64,000 nucleotides of DNA from Gemmobacter aquatilis (GTDB taxonomy: Bacteria > Pseudomonadota > Alphaproteobacteria > Rhodobacterales > Rhodobacteraceae). Both the position numbers and the translations under genes were made by a program. Where the stretch lies: NCBI RefSeq assembly GCF_900110025.1, contig NZ_FOCE01000006.1, forward strand, positions 124,001 through 188,000, in the 5' to 3' direction. The notes under the pieces were generated by a model, which was not told the DNA's origin, did not search any database, and saw only the letters and a program-made list of their open reading frames with translations. Below are positions 29,335 to 37,609 of the stretch, piece after piece. The stretch's first letter is position 1, and each line of letters starts with the position of its first letter.

Positions 29335-29387
29335 AAGGCATCGCCGCCCCCAGGAAACGCGCGAACAGGATGGGGCAGCGATGCCTT
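29335..29387. terminator. Long hairpin between convergent DUF2270 and LysR genes
   Basis: AAGGCATCGC(C)GCCCC and GGGGC(A)GCGATGCCTT form about 15 base pairs around a 21-base loop. It can end DUF2270 and LysR transcripts in both directions. It is also the likely 3' structure of a small transcript driven from the FNR box at 29444. Confidence 0.65.
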
Positions 29388-29415
29388 GTGTCCCGGTTTG
29401 GGCCTGGACCTCTTG

Positions 29416-29421
29416 TTTATG
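29416..29421 (-). promoter_or_regulatory. Candidate -10 element facing leftward from the FNR box
   Basis: On the minus strand this reads CATAAA. It occupies exactly -12 to -7 for a start site near 29409, which is 41.5 bases from the centre of the FNR box at 29444-29457: the geometry of a class II FNR-activated promoter. Confidence 0.45.
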
Positions 29422-29443
29422 GCGGCAGGGGCGGGGCTGCGCC

Positions 29444-29457
29444 TTGACCTGAATCAA
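29444..29457. promoter_or_regulatory. FNR-type box overlapping the LysR stop codon
   Basis: TTGACCTGAATCAA, one mismatch to the FNR consensus. It lies in the gap where DUF2270 and LysR converge, so it has no obvious gene to control. Confidence 0.7.
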
Positions 29458-30341
29458 GTGGCGCGCTTTCCCCCTGCGGCAGCCTGACGCAGCAGCCACT
29501 GGCAGAAGGCCCGCAGCGCCGGGCGCAGCGGGCCGGGGCGGGTGACCATGAAATAGCCCTCGCGGTCCTGATCCTGTTGCAAGAGGCGCAGGCGGCCTGC
29601 GGCCAGATCGGCCTCGACAAAGGCGCGGGCGATCACCGCCACCCCCTGCCCGTCGCGCGCGGCATCCAGCATCAGGTTGCCGGGCAGCGACACCATGCCG
29701 ACGCCATGGCGCCGGGTCAGGCCATGCGCCTCCAGAAAGGCGGTGGCCTCGGTGGTGCCCAGTTCCTGCAACCACGGCAGGCTGGCCAGATGCGCCACAT
29801 CCAGCGGCGCGCCGGGCGGCACCAGCGACGGTGCGGCGACGATGGCGATGGGGGTGCTGAGCAGCAGCACCGCCTCCAGCCCCGGCCAGTCGCCATTGCC
29901 ATAGCGCAGGGCGATGTCGGCCTCGCGCCCGATCTCGCGCAGGTCCGAGGCCGGGTCGATCATCAGGTCGATGCCGGGGTGGCGGGCGCGGAAATCCGGC
30001 AGGCGCGGCATCAGCCAGCCCGAGGCGAAGGCGGGCGTGGTGGTGATGCGCAGCGGGCGGGTTTCATCGGCGCCGGTCAGTTCGGCCAGCGTGGCGGCGA
30101 TCTGGCCAAAGCCCGCCTCCAGCACCTCGGCCAGACGGCGGCCATCGGCGGTCAGGGTCAGGCGCCGGCCACCGCGATCCACCAGCGACAGGCCCAGATG
30201 CGCCTCCAGCGTGCGGATCTGCTGGCCGATCGCGGCATGGGTGACGCCGATCCGCGCCCCGGCCTGTTCCAGCGAGGCGGCGGCGGCGAAGGCCGAAAAA
30301 GCGCGCAGCGCCGAAAGCGGGGGAAAGCCGCGCCAGTCCAT
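29454..30341 (-). CDS. LysR family transcriptional regulator (GcvA-like)
   Basis: A DNA-binding regulator of 295 residues. The N-terminal winged HTH (about 10-65) has the GcvA-type sequence LSALRAFSAFAAAASLEQAGARIGVTHAAIGQQIRTLE; a type 2 periplasmic-binding-protein-like effector domain follows. ATG 30341 is chosen because it opens the typical MDWRGFPPLSAL N-terminus; the ribosome site is weak. It is divergent from a 49-residue ORF, the standard layout for a LysR target. Interposed between ccoP and the DUF2270 gene. Confidence 0.88.
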   Translation of the reverse strand: MDWRGFPPLSALRAFSAFAAAASLEQAGARIGVTHAAIGQQIRTLEAHLGLSLVDRGGRRLTLTADGRRLAEVLEAGFGQIAATLAELTGADETRPLRITTTPAFASGWLMPRLPDFRARHPGIDLMIDPASDLREIGREADIALRYGNGDWPGLEAVLLLSTPIAIVAAPSLVPPGAPLDVAHLASLPWLQELGTTEATAFLEAHGLTRRHGVGMVSLPGNLMLDAARDGQGVAVIARAFVEADLAAGRLRLLQQDQDREGYFMVTRPGPLRPALRAFCQWLLRQAAAGGKRAT

Positions 30342-30440
30342 CCTGAAACCTGTGCTTACATGAGGCAAGAATCGCTGAGTCGCAGGTTGCGCCGATTTGC
30401 GCGATATTCAAGGCATGAAGTGAGATTGAAGGAGACTGTC

Positions 30441-30590
30441 ATGTTAGGGATTATTGCACAAAGCCTGCTGGTTGCCGCACGGCTGCATCCGCAGCAGGAG
30501 CGCGAGCGGATTGTGGAGCAGCGGCGGCAGGAAGAGGAAAACCTGTGGCGCGAACGGCATGGCGCGCAGGCCGATCCGCGCGGGCGCTGA
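30441..30590 (+). CDS. Small ORF, 49 residues, divergent from LysR
   Basis: Too short for normal ORF calling but convincingly supported by AAGGAG 6 bases before the ATG and a terminator hairpin after the stop. It begins MLGIIAQSLLVAARLHPQ (short hydrophobic start), then a highly charged helical segment rich in Glu, Arg and Gln. Function unknown; a small membrane-peripheral protein is possible. The gap to the LysR gene contains AACCTG/CAGGTT-type inverted pieces that could bind that regulator. Confidence 0.6.
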   Translation: MLGIIAQSLLVAARLHPQQERERIVEQRRQEEENLWRERHGAQADPRGR

Positions 30591-30608
30591 GCGTGGCGGG
30601 CACAGAAA

Positions 30609-30636
30609 AAGGCCCCCGGATGGTCCGGGGGCCTTT
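30609..30636. terminator. Bidirectional terminator between small ORF and ccoP
   Basis: AAAGGCCCCCGGA-TGG-TCCGGGGGCCTTT, a perfect 13-bp stem with T/A tracts on both sides. It ends the ccoNOQP transcript on the minus strand and the small ORF on the plus strand. Confidence 0.92.
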
Positions 30637-30660
30637 CGTGTTTTCAGGGTCGGCTGCGGC

Positions 30661-31545
30661 TTACTCGCCGCCGCCCAGACCGTGGACATAAACCGCCACG
30701 GCGCGGATCTGGTCTTCCGACAGGCGGGCGTTCCAGTTCGGCATCACGCCGAACCGCGCCTTGGTGACGGTTTCGGTGATCGTCGCCCGGTCGCCACCAT
30801 AGAGCCAGACCGCATCGGTCAGCTTCGGTGCGCCCTGCGCCCGATCGCCCGAGCCGTCTTCCATATGGCAGGCGGCGCAGTTGTCGGTGAACACCGTGGC
30901 CCCCGCCGCCGCCAGCGTGGCGTCATGCTCTTGCCCCGAGATCTGCAGGACATATTCGACCACTTCGCCGATCTGCGCCGGTTCCAGCAGCCCGTCGGTG
31001 CCGAAGGCCGGCATCTGCGAGTAGCGGGCGTCGGCATCGGTGGTGTTGCGAATCCCGTGGGTGATCGTGGTGTGGATCGCCTCGATATCGCCGCCCCAGA
31101 GCCAGTCATCGTCCAGCAGGTTCGGATAGCCGCCCGCCTGACCCGCCGCCCCTGCCCCATGGCACTGGGCGCAGAAGGTCTTGAACGTGGCCGCCCCTGC
31201 CGATTTGGCATAGCCGTCCAGTTCCGGGTCTGCGGTGATCTGCGTCAGGTCGGTGGCGACGAGTTTGGCCTTCATCGGGCCATTCGCATCGTCGAACCGC
31301 TTGATTTCGGCTGCCACGGCCAGACGGGTGTCGCCTGCAACCTCGGTGCCCCACAGGCCTTGCGTCGCCGAAGAGACCAGCGGCCAGGCCGGGTAGAAGA
31401 AGGTGTAGCCGATCCCCCAGATGATGCAGAGATAGAAGGTATACAGCCACCAGCGCGGCATCGGGTTGTCATATTCCCGGATGCCATCCCACTCGTGACC
31501 CGTGGTCGGAACTTCACCCGGCTTTTTCACTTGCTTGGCGCACAT
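30661..31545 (-). CDS. ccoP: cbb3-type cytochrome c oxidase subunit III (diheme)
   Basis: A membrane-anchored diheme cytochrome c that hands electrons to CcoO/CcoN. 294 residues: an N-terminal cytoplasmic part with [18 protein letters not shown], one membrane helix (about 36-56, [20 protein letters not shown]), then two heme c sites, CAQCH (about 128) and CAACH (about 219), with axial-ligand methionines downstream ([14 protein letters not shown]). It starts 3 bases after ccoQ. Confidence 0.97.
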   Translation of the reverse strand: MCAKQVKKPGEVPTTGHEWDGIREYDNPMPRWWLYTFYLCIIWGIGYTFFYPAWPLVSSATQGLWGTEVAGDTRLAVAAEIKRFDDANGPMKAKLVATDLTQITADPELDGYAKSAGAATFKTFCAQCHGAGAAGQAGGYPNLLDDDWLWGGDIEAIHTTITHGIRNTTDADARYSQMPAFGTDGLLEPAQIGEVVEYVLQISGQEHDATLAAAGATVFTDNCAACHMEDGSGDRAQGAPKLTDAVWLYGGDRATITETVTKARFGVMPNWNARLSEDQIRAVAVYVHGLGGGE

Positions 31546-31548
31546 GGT

Positions 31549-31755
31549 TTACGCCTCCTTGATTTTGCGGCTGGCCGATCCCGCAACGTCGGGCGCGGGG
31601 CGCTTTTCGTTGCGGAAGATCGAGGTGGCGGCTTCTTCCTGAACCTTGCGGCTGCCGGGGCGGAAGGCATAAAGCACAACCCCCACGAACAGCGCCGTCA
31701 TCAGGATCAGCATCCAGCTATCGGCAAAGTGGCGCAGGAAAGAATAGGTATCCAT
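31549..31755 (-). CDS. ccoQ: cbb3-type oxidase small subunit CcoQ (FixQ)
   Basis: A 68-residue single-helix subunit that stabilises the CcoNO-CcoP complex. It has one membrane segment (SWMLILMTALFVGVVLYAF, about 12-30), then the conserved RPGSRKVQEEAATSIF region on the cytoplasmic side. Third gene of the operon, 10 bases after ccoO. Confidence 0.95.
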   Translation of the reverse strand: MDTYSFLRHFADSWMLILMTALFVGVVLYAFRPGSRKVQEEAATSIFRNEKRPAPDVAGSASRKIKEA

Positions 31756-31765
31756 TGCCCCCTCC

Positions 31766-32491
31766 TTAACGGTTCGGGTCGGGAATGAAGGTCGAGAAAT
31801 CGACCATCGTGCCCAGCACCTGAAGGTAGGAAATCAGCGCATCCATTTCGGTCAGCGCGGGCTGGCCGTCAAAGTTGCGCACCTGCGCCTTGGGATAGCG
31901 GGCCAGCAGGCCCTCGGTATCGGCATTCGGATCGGCCTGAGCGGCGAAATCTTCGGCGGCAGAGGCCATCATCTCGTCGCTGTAGGGCACGCCGACCAGA
32001 CGGTTGGCCCCCATCGAATCGCCGATATAGCGGGCGTCGATTTCGTTATCCATCAGGAAGGCATATTTCGGCATCACCGATTCCGGCACCACGGACTGCG
32101 GGCTGATCAGGTGCTGAACATGCCATTCATCCGAATAGCGACCGCCCAGACGGGCCAGATCCGGCCCGGTGCGTTTGGACCCCCACTGGAACGGGTGGTC
32201 ATACATCGATTCCGCCGCCAGCGAGTAATGGCCATAGCGTTCGACCTCGTCCCGCATCGGACGGATCATCTGGCTGTGGCAGACATAGCAGCCTTCACGG
32301 ATGTAGATTTCGCGCCCGGCGAGTTCGAGCGGGCTGTAGGGGCGGACCCCTTCAACCTTCTCGATGGTGTTTTCGAGATAGAACAGCGGCACGATCTGCA
32401 CCAGACCGCCGATGGTCACCACCAGAAAGGAGAGGACCAGCAGCAGCGTGGCATGGGTTTCGATTGCCTTGTGTTTGTCGAGGAAAGCCAT
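31766..32491 (-). CDS. ccoO: cbb3-type cytochrome c oxidase subunit II (monoheme)
   Basis: A membrane-anchored monoheme cytochrome c. 241 residues with an N-terminal membrane helix ([20 protein letters not shown]) and one heme c site [15 protein letters not shown], matching CcoO/FixO. ATG 32491 follows GGAGGGAAAACA; the longer reading from 32509 overlaps the ccoN end and lacks a ribosome site. Confidence 0.97.
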   Translation of the reverse strand: MAFLDKHKAIETHATLLLVLSFLVVTIGGLVQIVPLFYLENTIEKVEGVRPYSPLELAGREIYIREGCYVCHSQMIRPMRDEVERYGHYSLAAESMYDHPFQWGSKRTGPDLARLGGRYSDEWHVQHLISPQSVVPESVMPKYAFLMDNEIDARYIGDSMGANRLVGVPYSDEMMASAAEDFAAQADPNADTEGLLARYPKAQVRNFDGQPALTEMDALISYLQVLGTMVDFSTFIPDPNR

Positions 32492-32505
32492 TGTTTTCCC
32501 TCCTC

Positions 32506-34104
32506 TCATTCAGCCGGGACAGCCGAACCGGCGGAAACCTTGGCAGGTTGCGCGCGGACGGTCATCCACAGGTTGTAGCACATGATCAATGCGCCGGTGA
32601 GGAACATCACGCCACCCAGACCACGCACCACATACATCGGGAACTTGGCGGCCACGGTATCGGCGAAGGCGTTCACGAGGAAGCCGTTGGCATCCACTTC
32701 ACGCCACATCAGGCCTTCCATGATGCCGGTCACCCACATCGACGAGGCGTAGAGCACGATGCCGATGGTGGCGAGCCAGAAGTGCCAGGACACCAGCTTC
32801 AGCGAGTAAAGGCCATCGCGGTTCCACAGGCGCGGCGTCAGGAAATACAGCGCGCCGAAGGTGATCATGCCGTTCCAGCCAAGCGCGCCGGAGTGGACGT
32901 GACCGATGGTCCAGTCGGTATAGTGGCTCAGCGAGTTCACCGCCTTGATCGACATCATCGGGCCTTCGAAGGTGGACATGCCGTAGAAGCCGACCGACAC
33001 CACCATCATGCGGATGACCGGATCGGTGCGCAGCTTGTCCCAGGCGCCCGAAAGCGTCATCAGACCGTTGATCATGCCACCCCAGGAGGGCATCCACAGC
33101 ATGATCGAGAACACCATGCCCAGCGTCGAAGCCCATTCCGGCAGCGCGGTATAGTGCAGGTGGTGCGGACCGGCCCAGATATACAGGAAGATCAGCGCCC
33201 AGAAGTGGATGATCGACAGCTTGTAGCTGAACACCGGGCGTTCGGCCTGTTTCGGCACGAAGTAGTACATCATGCCCAGGAAGCCGGCGGTCAGGAAGAA
33301 GCCCACGGCGTTGTGGCCATACCACCATTGCGTCATCGCATCCTGCACGCCCGAGAACAGCGAGACGGATTTCGACGAGAACACGCTGACCGGAATCGCG
33401 AGGTTGTTCACAAGGTGCAGCATCGCCACGGTGACGATCATCGACAGCAGGAACCAGTTCGCCACATAGATATGCGGCTCTTTGCGCATGATCAGCGTGC
33501 CGAGGAAGGTCAGCAGGAAGGCCACCCAGACCACGGTGATCCAGATGTCGATATACCAGACGGTTTCGGCATATTCCTTGCCCTGTGTGCCACCCAGCAC
33601 ATAGGAGGTTGCGGCGAGCACGATCATCAGCTGCCAGCCCCAGAACACGAACCAGCCCAGACCACCGCCCCAGAGCCGCGTTGCGCAGGTGCGCTGCACG
33701 ATGTGGAAGGCCGACATGATCAGCGCATTGCCCCCGAAGGCGAAGATCACCGCCGAGGTATGCAGCGGACGCAGGCGCCCGAAGTTCAGGATGCCTTCGA
33801 CGCCGGGAATGTTCAGCGACGGGAAGGCGAGCTGGAAGGCGATCACCACCCCCACGAGGAAACCGACAACGCCCCAGAAGGCCGTTGCGATCACGCCGGC
33901 GCGCACGACGCCGTCGTTATATTCAGCGGTAGAGGCTTTCGCCGGTTCATCCGTGTGGCGGAGCACCCAAAGAAAGGTGATGCCAGCCGCAAGCATGACG
34001 ACGATTGCGTTCACCATATAGGCCAGATCATGCGCGTAATTGGCGGCGATCGCGGCACAGACCGCAATCACGCCAAGCACGATCAACTTAACGTAATCCC
34101 ACAT
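32506..34104 (-). CDS. ccoN: cbb3-type cytochrome c oxidase subunit I
   Basis: The catalytic heme-copper subunit that reduces O2 with high affinity and pumps protons. 532 residues, about twelve membrane helices. Histidine ligands are visible in [15 protein letters not shown] (low-spin heme), [10 protein letters not shown] (CuB and cross-linked Tyr region), GPHHLHYT (CuB His pair) and [12 protein letters not shown] (heme b3). ATG 34104 gives the usual [11 protein letters not shown] start; upstream codons run into the FNR box region. First gene of ccoNOQP. Confidence 0.98.
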   Translation of the reverse strand: MWDYVKLIVLGVIAVCAAIAANYAHDLAYMVNAIVVMLAAGITFLWVLRHTDEPAKASTAEYNDGVVRAGVIATAFWGVVGFLVGVVIAFQLAFPSLNIPGVEGILNFGRLRPLHTSAVIFAFGGNALIMSAFHIVQRTCATRLWGGGLGWFVFWGWQLMIVLAATSYVLGGTQGKEYAETVWYIDIWITVVWVAFLLTFLGTLIMRKEPHIYVANWFLLSMIVTVAMLHLVNNLAIPVSVFSSKSVSLFSGVQDAMTQWWYGHNAVGFFLTAGFLGMMYYFVPKQAERPVFSYKLSIIHFWALIFLYIWAGPHHLHYTALPEWASTLGMVFSIMLWMPSWGGMINGLMTLSGAWDKLRTDPVIRMMVVSVGFYGMSTFEGPMMSIKAVNSLSHYTDWTIGHVHSGALGWNGMITFGALYFLTPRLWNRDGLYSLKLVSWHFWLATIGIVLYASSMWVTGIMEGLMWREVDANGFLVNAFADTVAAKFPMYVVRGLGGVMFLTGALIMCYNLWMTVRAQPAKVSAGSAVPAE

Positions 34105-34200
34105 TTTGCGTCCCTTCGTCCTGGCCTGATGCGACTCGTGAGAGAGCCGCTCAGGCGCTTTTTGACAGTCTCGCTTTCGCAGAAGCGTGGCCCGGTGGCC

Positions 34201-34214
34201 TTGATCCATGTCAA
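34201..34214. promoter_or_regulatory. FNR-type box upstream of ccoN
   Basis: TTGATCCATGTCAA, one mismatch to TTGAT-N4-ATCAA, 97 bases before the ccoN start. This is the position expected for FnrL activation of ccoNOQP under low oxygen. Confidence 0.88.
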
Positions 34215-34232
34215 GCAATGGGACGCCGGGAA

Positions 34233-34246
34233 TTGATCGAGGTCAA
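34233..34246. promoter_or_regulatory. FNR-type box upstream of the universal stress protein gene
   Basis: TTGATCGAGGTCAA, one mismatch to the consensus, 63 bases before the usp start. TATACT (34281-34286) and ATATGT (about 34269) are candidate -10 elements. Together with the box at 34201 it makes a two-way, oxygen-controlled promoter region between ccoN and usp. Confidence 0.82.
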
Positions 34247-34308
34247 TGCGGCAAGTTGAGCCGCAGAGATATGTTTGCGCTATACTCAAAGCAGCGGAGG
34301 ATTCTGCC

Positions 34309-35151
34309 ATGGCTTACAAGACGCTGAGCACTGTCGTCACTTCGGCCGCCGAGGCCGCCGCCACCGTCGCGGCGGCGGGGCGGCTTGCGGTCGCCCTGGA
34401 TGCGCATCTTGATATTCTGGCACTGGGCATCGACCGGACCCAGGTCGGCTATTCCTATGTCGGGGGCAGCGGGGTGCTGCTGCAGGTCGCCATGGAACGC
34501 GCCGAAGAGGAAGCCCGCGAGACCGAGGCTGCCGTGCGCGCCGCCGCTGCGGAGCAGCCCTTCGATCTGCGCTGGAGCGTGGAGGGCGCGGTAAGCCAGA
34601 TCGGCGCCCTGACCGAACTGGTGGCGCGCCGGGCGCGCTTTGCCGATCTGGTGGTGCTGCCCAAACCCTATGGCAAGGGCCGAAGCACCGAGGCCGAGGC
34701 CGTGGTGGAAGCCGCGATGTTCGAGGGGCAGACGCCGGTTCTGGTGCTGCCCGGCACCGAGGCCCCTGCCCTGCCCAGCCGCATTGTCATCGGCTGGAAC
34801 CAGAGCCGCGAGGCGATGGTGGCGGTGCGCGCCGCCCTGCCCTTCCTGCAGGCGGCGCAGATGGTCAATATCGCGGTGATCGACCCGCCGCAGCACGGGC
34901 CGGAACGCTCGGACCCCGGCGGGATGCTGTGCCAGATGCTGGTGCGCCACGGGGTGAAGGCCGAAGTATCGGTGCTGGCCCGGTCGATGCCGCGCATTTC
35001 CGACGTGCTGGCGCGGCATATGCGCGATGTGAATGGCGAGATGCTGGTGATGGGGGCTTACGGCCATTCGCGCTTCCGCGAGGCGATTCTGGGTGGTGCC
35101 ACCCGCAACATGCTGGAACAGGCGGAAACCCCGGTCTTCCTCGCCCATTGA
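34309..35151 (+). CDS. Universal stress protein (tandem Usp domains)
   Basis: 280 residues containing two UspA-like halves; the second ends with the nucleotide-binding motif GAYGHSRFREAILGGATRNML (G-2x-G-9x-G-S/T type), followed by the typical PVFLAH end. Usp proteins act in the cytoplasm in stress or low-oxygen survival; the partner is unknown. ATG 34309 has GGAGG 8 bases upstream. The longer frame from 34246 begins inside the FNR box and is rejected. Confidence 0.9.
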   Translation: MAYKTLSTVVTSAAEAAATVAAAGRLAVALDAHLDILALGIDRTQVGYSYVGGSGVLLQVAMERAEEEARETEAAVRAAAAEQPFDLRWSVEGAVSQIGALTELVARRARFADLVVLPKPYGKGRSTEAEAVVEAAMFEGQTPVLVLPGTEAPALPSRIVIGWNQSREAMVAVRAALPFLQAAQMVNIAVIDPPQHGPERSDPGGMLCQMLVRHGVKAEVSVLARSMPRISDVLARHMRDVNGEMLVMGAYGHSRFREAILGGATRNMLEQAETPVFLAH

Positions 35152-35236
35152 TCTGTCATCCTGCGGAGCGCGGCCCTTGCGGGCCGCGCCCTGCTTTTGC
35201 CTCGGCGCCCGCCCTGACGGGCGCGCGCCTCAAAGG

Positions 35237-35351
35237 CCTCCGGCGGGGATATTTTGGGCCAAGATGAAGTTGGCCGCTTCCTTTATCCTGAAAAATATCC
35301 CGGGGGAGTCGCGCGGAAGGCGCGGCGGGGTCAGCGCCCCCCCCTGCGACG
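35237..35351. repeat. Intergenic palindromic repeat, copy D
   Basis: GGGGATATTTTGGGCCAAGATGAAG on one side and AAAAATATCCCGGGGGAGTCG on the other form the family palindrome in diverged form; a GGGG-TCAGCG-CCCC hairpin follows. It lies between the convergent usp and fnrL genes. Confidence 0.75.
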
Positions 35352-35356
35352 GGTCG

Positions 35357-36103
35357 TCAGCCGGGCATCCCGCCATCGCTGTCATCGCCCGCCTCTTCCA
35401 GCAGGCGGTCGAAATCGGGGATGGTGACGTGGCGTTTGCCATCCAGCACGATCACCCCGTCGCGTTTCAGCGCCGAGATCTGGCGGCTGACGGTTTCCAG
35501 CGTCAGGCCCAGATAATCGGCCATTTCCTCGCGCGTCAGCGGCAGATCGAACACCAGCGCGCCCTTGGGCGCCTTCAGCCGCAGTGTGGCGTCGCGTCGT
35601 GCGATGATGGCGATCAGCGAGGCGATCTTTTCGCGCGCGGTCTTGCGGCCCAGCAGCAGCATCCATTCGCGTGCGGCATCAAGCTCGTCCAGCGTCATCT
35701 CGAGCAGGCGCTGGCCGATATGGGGCGTGGCGAGCATCAGGTCTTCAAAGGGCTTCTTGCGGAAACAGCACATCACCAGATCGGTGGTCGCCGTCACATC
35801 ATAGGCGGCGGTGGTGCGGCCGGGGCGGCCCAGAAAATCGGATGGCAGCAGCAGACCCACCATCTGGCGGCGCCCGTCTTCCATCGTCTGGGTCAGCGTG
35901 GCGATCCCGGTGACCACCGAGGCCACGAAATCCATCCGGTCGCCCGACCAGATCACCGTCTGGCCCGCCTGATAGGAGCGATAGTATTTCATCTGCTCCA
36001 GCGCTGTCAGCTCGTCCGCTTCGCAGCGGGCACAGACCGCGCGATGGCGGATCGGGCAATCGCCGCAGTCGTGATGGGCGATCTGCATCTCCTGCATCGG
36101 CAT
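35357..36103 (-). CDS. fnrL: Anaerobic regulator FnrL (Crp/Fnr family)
   Basis: An oxygen sensor with a [4Fe-4S] cluster that activates genes at TTGAT-N4-ATCAA boxes. 248 residues, the length I recall for Rhodobacter FnrL. N-terminal cysteines are C13, C16, C24 and C27, with C113 in the VMCCF segment. The HTH recognition helix reads LETVSRQISAL, with the E--SR signature of true FNR proteins. ATG 36103 follows AGGAAGCGCCA. Its own start is only 13 bases from an FNR box, so autorepression is likely. Divergent from hemN. Confidence 0.97.
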   Translation of the reverse strand: MPMQEMQIAHHDCGDCPIRHRAVCARCEADELTALEQMKYYRSYQAGQTVIWSGDRMDFVASVVTGIATLTQTMEDGRRQMVGLLLPSDFLGRPGRTTAAYDVTATTDLVMCCFRKKPFEDLMLATPHIGQRLLEMTLDELDAAREWMLLLGRKTAREKIASLIAIIARRDATLRLKAPKGALVFDLPLTREEMADYLGLTLETVSRQISALKRDGVIVLDGKRHVTIPDFDRLLEEAGDDSDGGMPG

Positions 36104-36116
36104 TGGCGCTTCCTGT

Positions 36117-36130
36117 TTGATCTGGGTCAA
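36117..36130. promoter_or_regulatory. FNR-type box between fnrL and hemN
   Basis: TTGATCTGGGTCAA, one mismatch to consensus. Toward hemN the -41.5 rule predicts transcription starting at about 36165, on the hemN start codon (36164). Toward fnrL the box would lie over the leader or core promoter. Confidence 0.88.
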
Positions 36131-36163
36131 GGCTTTGCGTGCTGTCCTTGGTAAGTTACGCGG

Positions 36164-37519
36164 ATGGACACTGAATCGCAACTCACGCGGCTCGGTCTTT
36201 TTGATGCGCGTGTGCCACGGTATACAAGTTACCCCACGGCACCACATTTCGGAAGCACCGTAAGCCCTTCTCTTTTCGCAGGCTGGATCGAAGCGATTCC
36301 GGCGGGTGCCGCCATTTCGCTGTATCTGCATGTGCCGTTCTGTCGCCGCTTGTGCTGGTTCTGTGCCTGCCGCACGCAGGGCACATCCAGCGATGCGCCG
36401 GTTCTGGCCTATGTCGAGACGCTGAAAGCCGAGATCGCACTGCTGAAGCGGCATCTGGCGCCGGGGGTGCGGCTGAGCCGGCTGCATTGGGGCGGCGGCA
36501 CGCCGACGCTGCTGGGGCCGGACATGATCCGCGATCTGGCGGCCACAGTGTTTGACGCGGTGCCGCTGGCCGAGGGGGCCGAGTTCTCGGTCGAGATCGA
36601 CCCGGACGAGGTGGATGGCGCGCGACTGGATGCGCTGGCCGCATCGGGAATGAACCGCGCCTCGATCGGGGTGCAGGATTTCGACCCGGAGATCCAGCGC
36701 ACCATCGGGCGGATTCAGCCCTATGAGCTGACGCGGCAGGTGGCCGAGATGATTCGCGAGCGGGGGGTGAAAAGCCTGAACGCGGATATTCTGTATGGGC
36801 TGCCGCATCAGACACAGGCGCGGATTTCCGACAGCGTGCAGAAATTGCTGAGCCTGTCGCCCGACCGGGTGGCGCTGTATGGCTATGCCCATGTGCCGTG
36901 GATGAGCCGACGCCAGCAGATGATCCCGTCGGACACGATTCCGACCCCGCAGGAGCGGCTGCGCCTGTTCGAGACGGCGGCGCAGTTGTTTGAATGGGAT
37001 GGCTATCAGGCGGTGGGCATCGACCATTTCGCGCGGCCCGAGGATGGCTTGGCAGTGGCGGCGCGCAGCGGCCACCTGCGGCGCAACTTTCAGGGCTATA
37101 CCGACGATACGGCGCCGATTCTGGTGGGGCTGGGCGCATCGAGCATTTCGCGCTTTCCGCAGGGCTATGCGCAGAATGTCTCGGGCACTTCGGATTACAC
37201 CAAGGCGGTGCGGGCCGGGCAGTTCACCACCCATCGCGGCCATGTGTTCAGTGCCGAGGACAAGCTGCGCGGGCGCATCATCGAGGCACTGATGTGTGAC
37301 TTCCGGGTGAACCGGGCCGAGATGTTGCGCGATTTCGGCGCGACAGAGGCGGGGCTGGAGGCGATGTTCGCCCGCGTACAGGCGCAGTTCGGTCCCATGG
37401 TGCAGGTGACGCCCGAGGCGCTGGTGATCCCGCCGGTGGCGCGACCGCTGACCCGGATGATCGCGCGGGCGTTTGATGCCTATGACCAGACAAAGGCCCA
37501 GCACTCCGCCGCGATCTGA
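36164..37519 (+). CDS. hemN: Oxygen-independent coproporphyrinogen III oxidase (radical SAM)
   Basis: It makes protoporphyrinogen IX without oxygen, using S-adenosylmethionine radicals. The cluster motif is CRRLCWFCAC (C60, C64, C67, C69), preceded by LYLHVPFC. The N-terminal VPRYTSYPTAPHF and the HemN C-terminal domain are present; 451 residues is standard. There is no ribosome site before the ATG. An FNR box 34-47 bases upstream indicates induction when oxygen is low, complementing hemF. Named hemZ or hemN in Rhodobacter. Confidence 0.96.
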   Translation: MDTESQLTRLGLFDARVPRYTSYPTAPHFGSTVSPSLFAGWIEAIPAGAAISLYLHVPFCRRLCWFCACRTQGTSSDAPVLAYVETLKAEIALLKRHLAPGVRLSRLHWGGGTPTLLGPDMIRDLAATVFDAVPLAEGAEFSVEIDPDEVDGARLDALAASGMNRASIGVQDFDPEIQRTIGRIQPYELTRQVAEMIRERGVKSLNADILYGLPHQTQARISDSVQKLLSLSPDRVALYGYAHVPWMSRRQQMIPSDTIPTPQERLRLFETAAQLFEWDGYQAVGIDHFARPEDGLAVAARSGHLRRNFQGYTDDTAPILVGLGASSISRFPQGYAQNVSGTSDYTKAVRAGQFTTHRGHVFSAEDKLRGRIIEALMCDFRVNRAEMLRDFGATEAGLEAMFARVQAQFGPMVQVTPEALVIPPVARPLTRMIARAFDAYDQTKAQHSAAI

Positions 37520-37609
37520 CCGGCGCATCTGAGGCTTGCGGGGCGTGGCCGAGGAGGGCCGCGCCCCGTTTCATTTGCGGATTGGGCCCCTGCCCTGTCA
37601 GGCCCCCTG

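Noticed and set aside
32464-34236. 590-codon plus-strand frame opposite ccoN
   Set aside because: Histidine-rich reverse reading of a membrane protein gene; ccoN on the other strand is certain.
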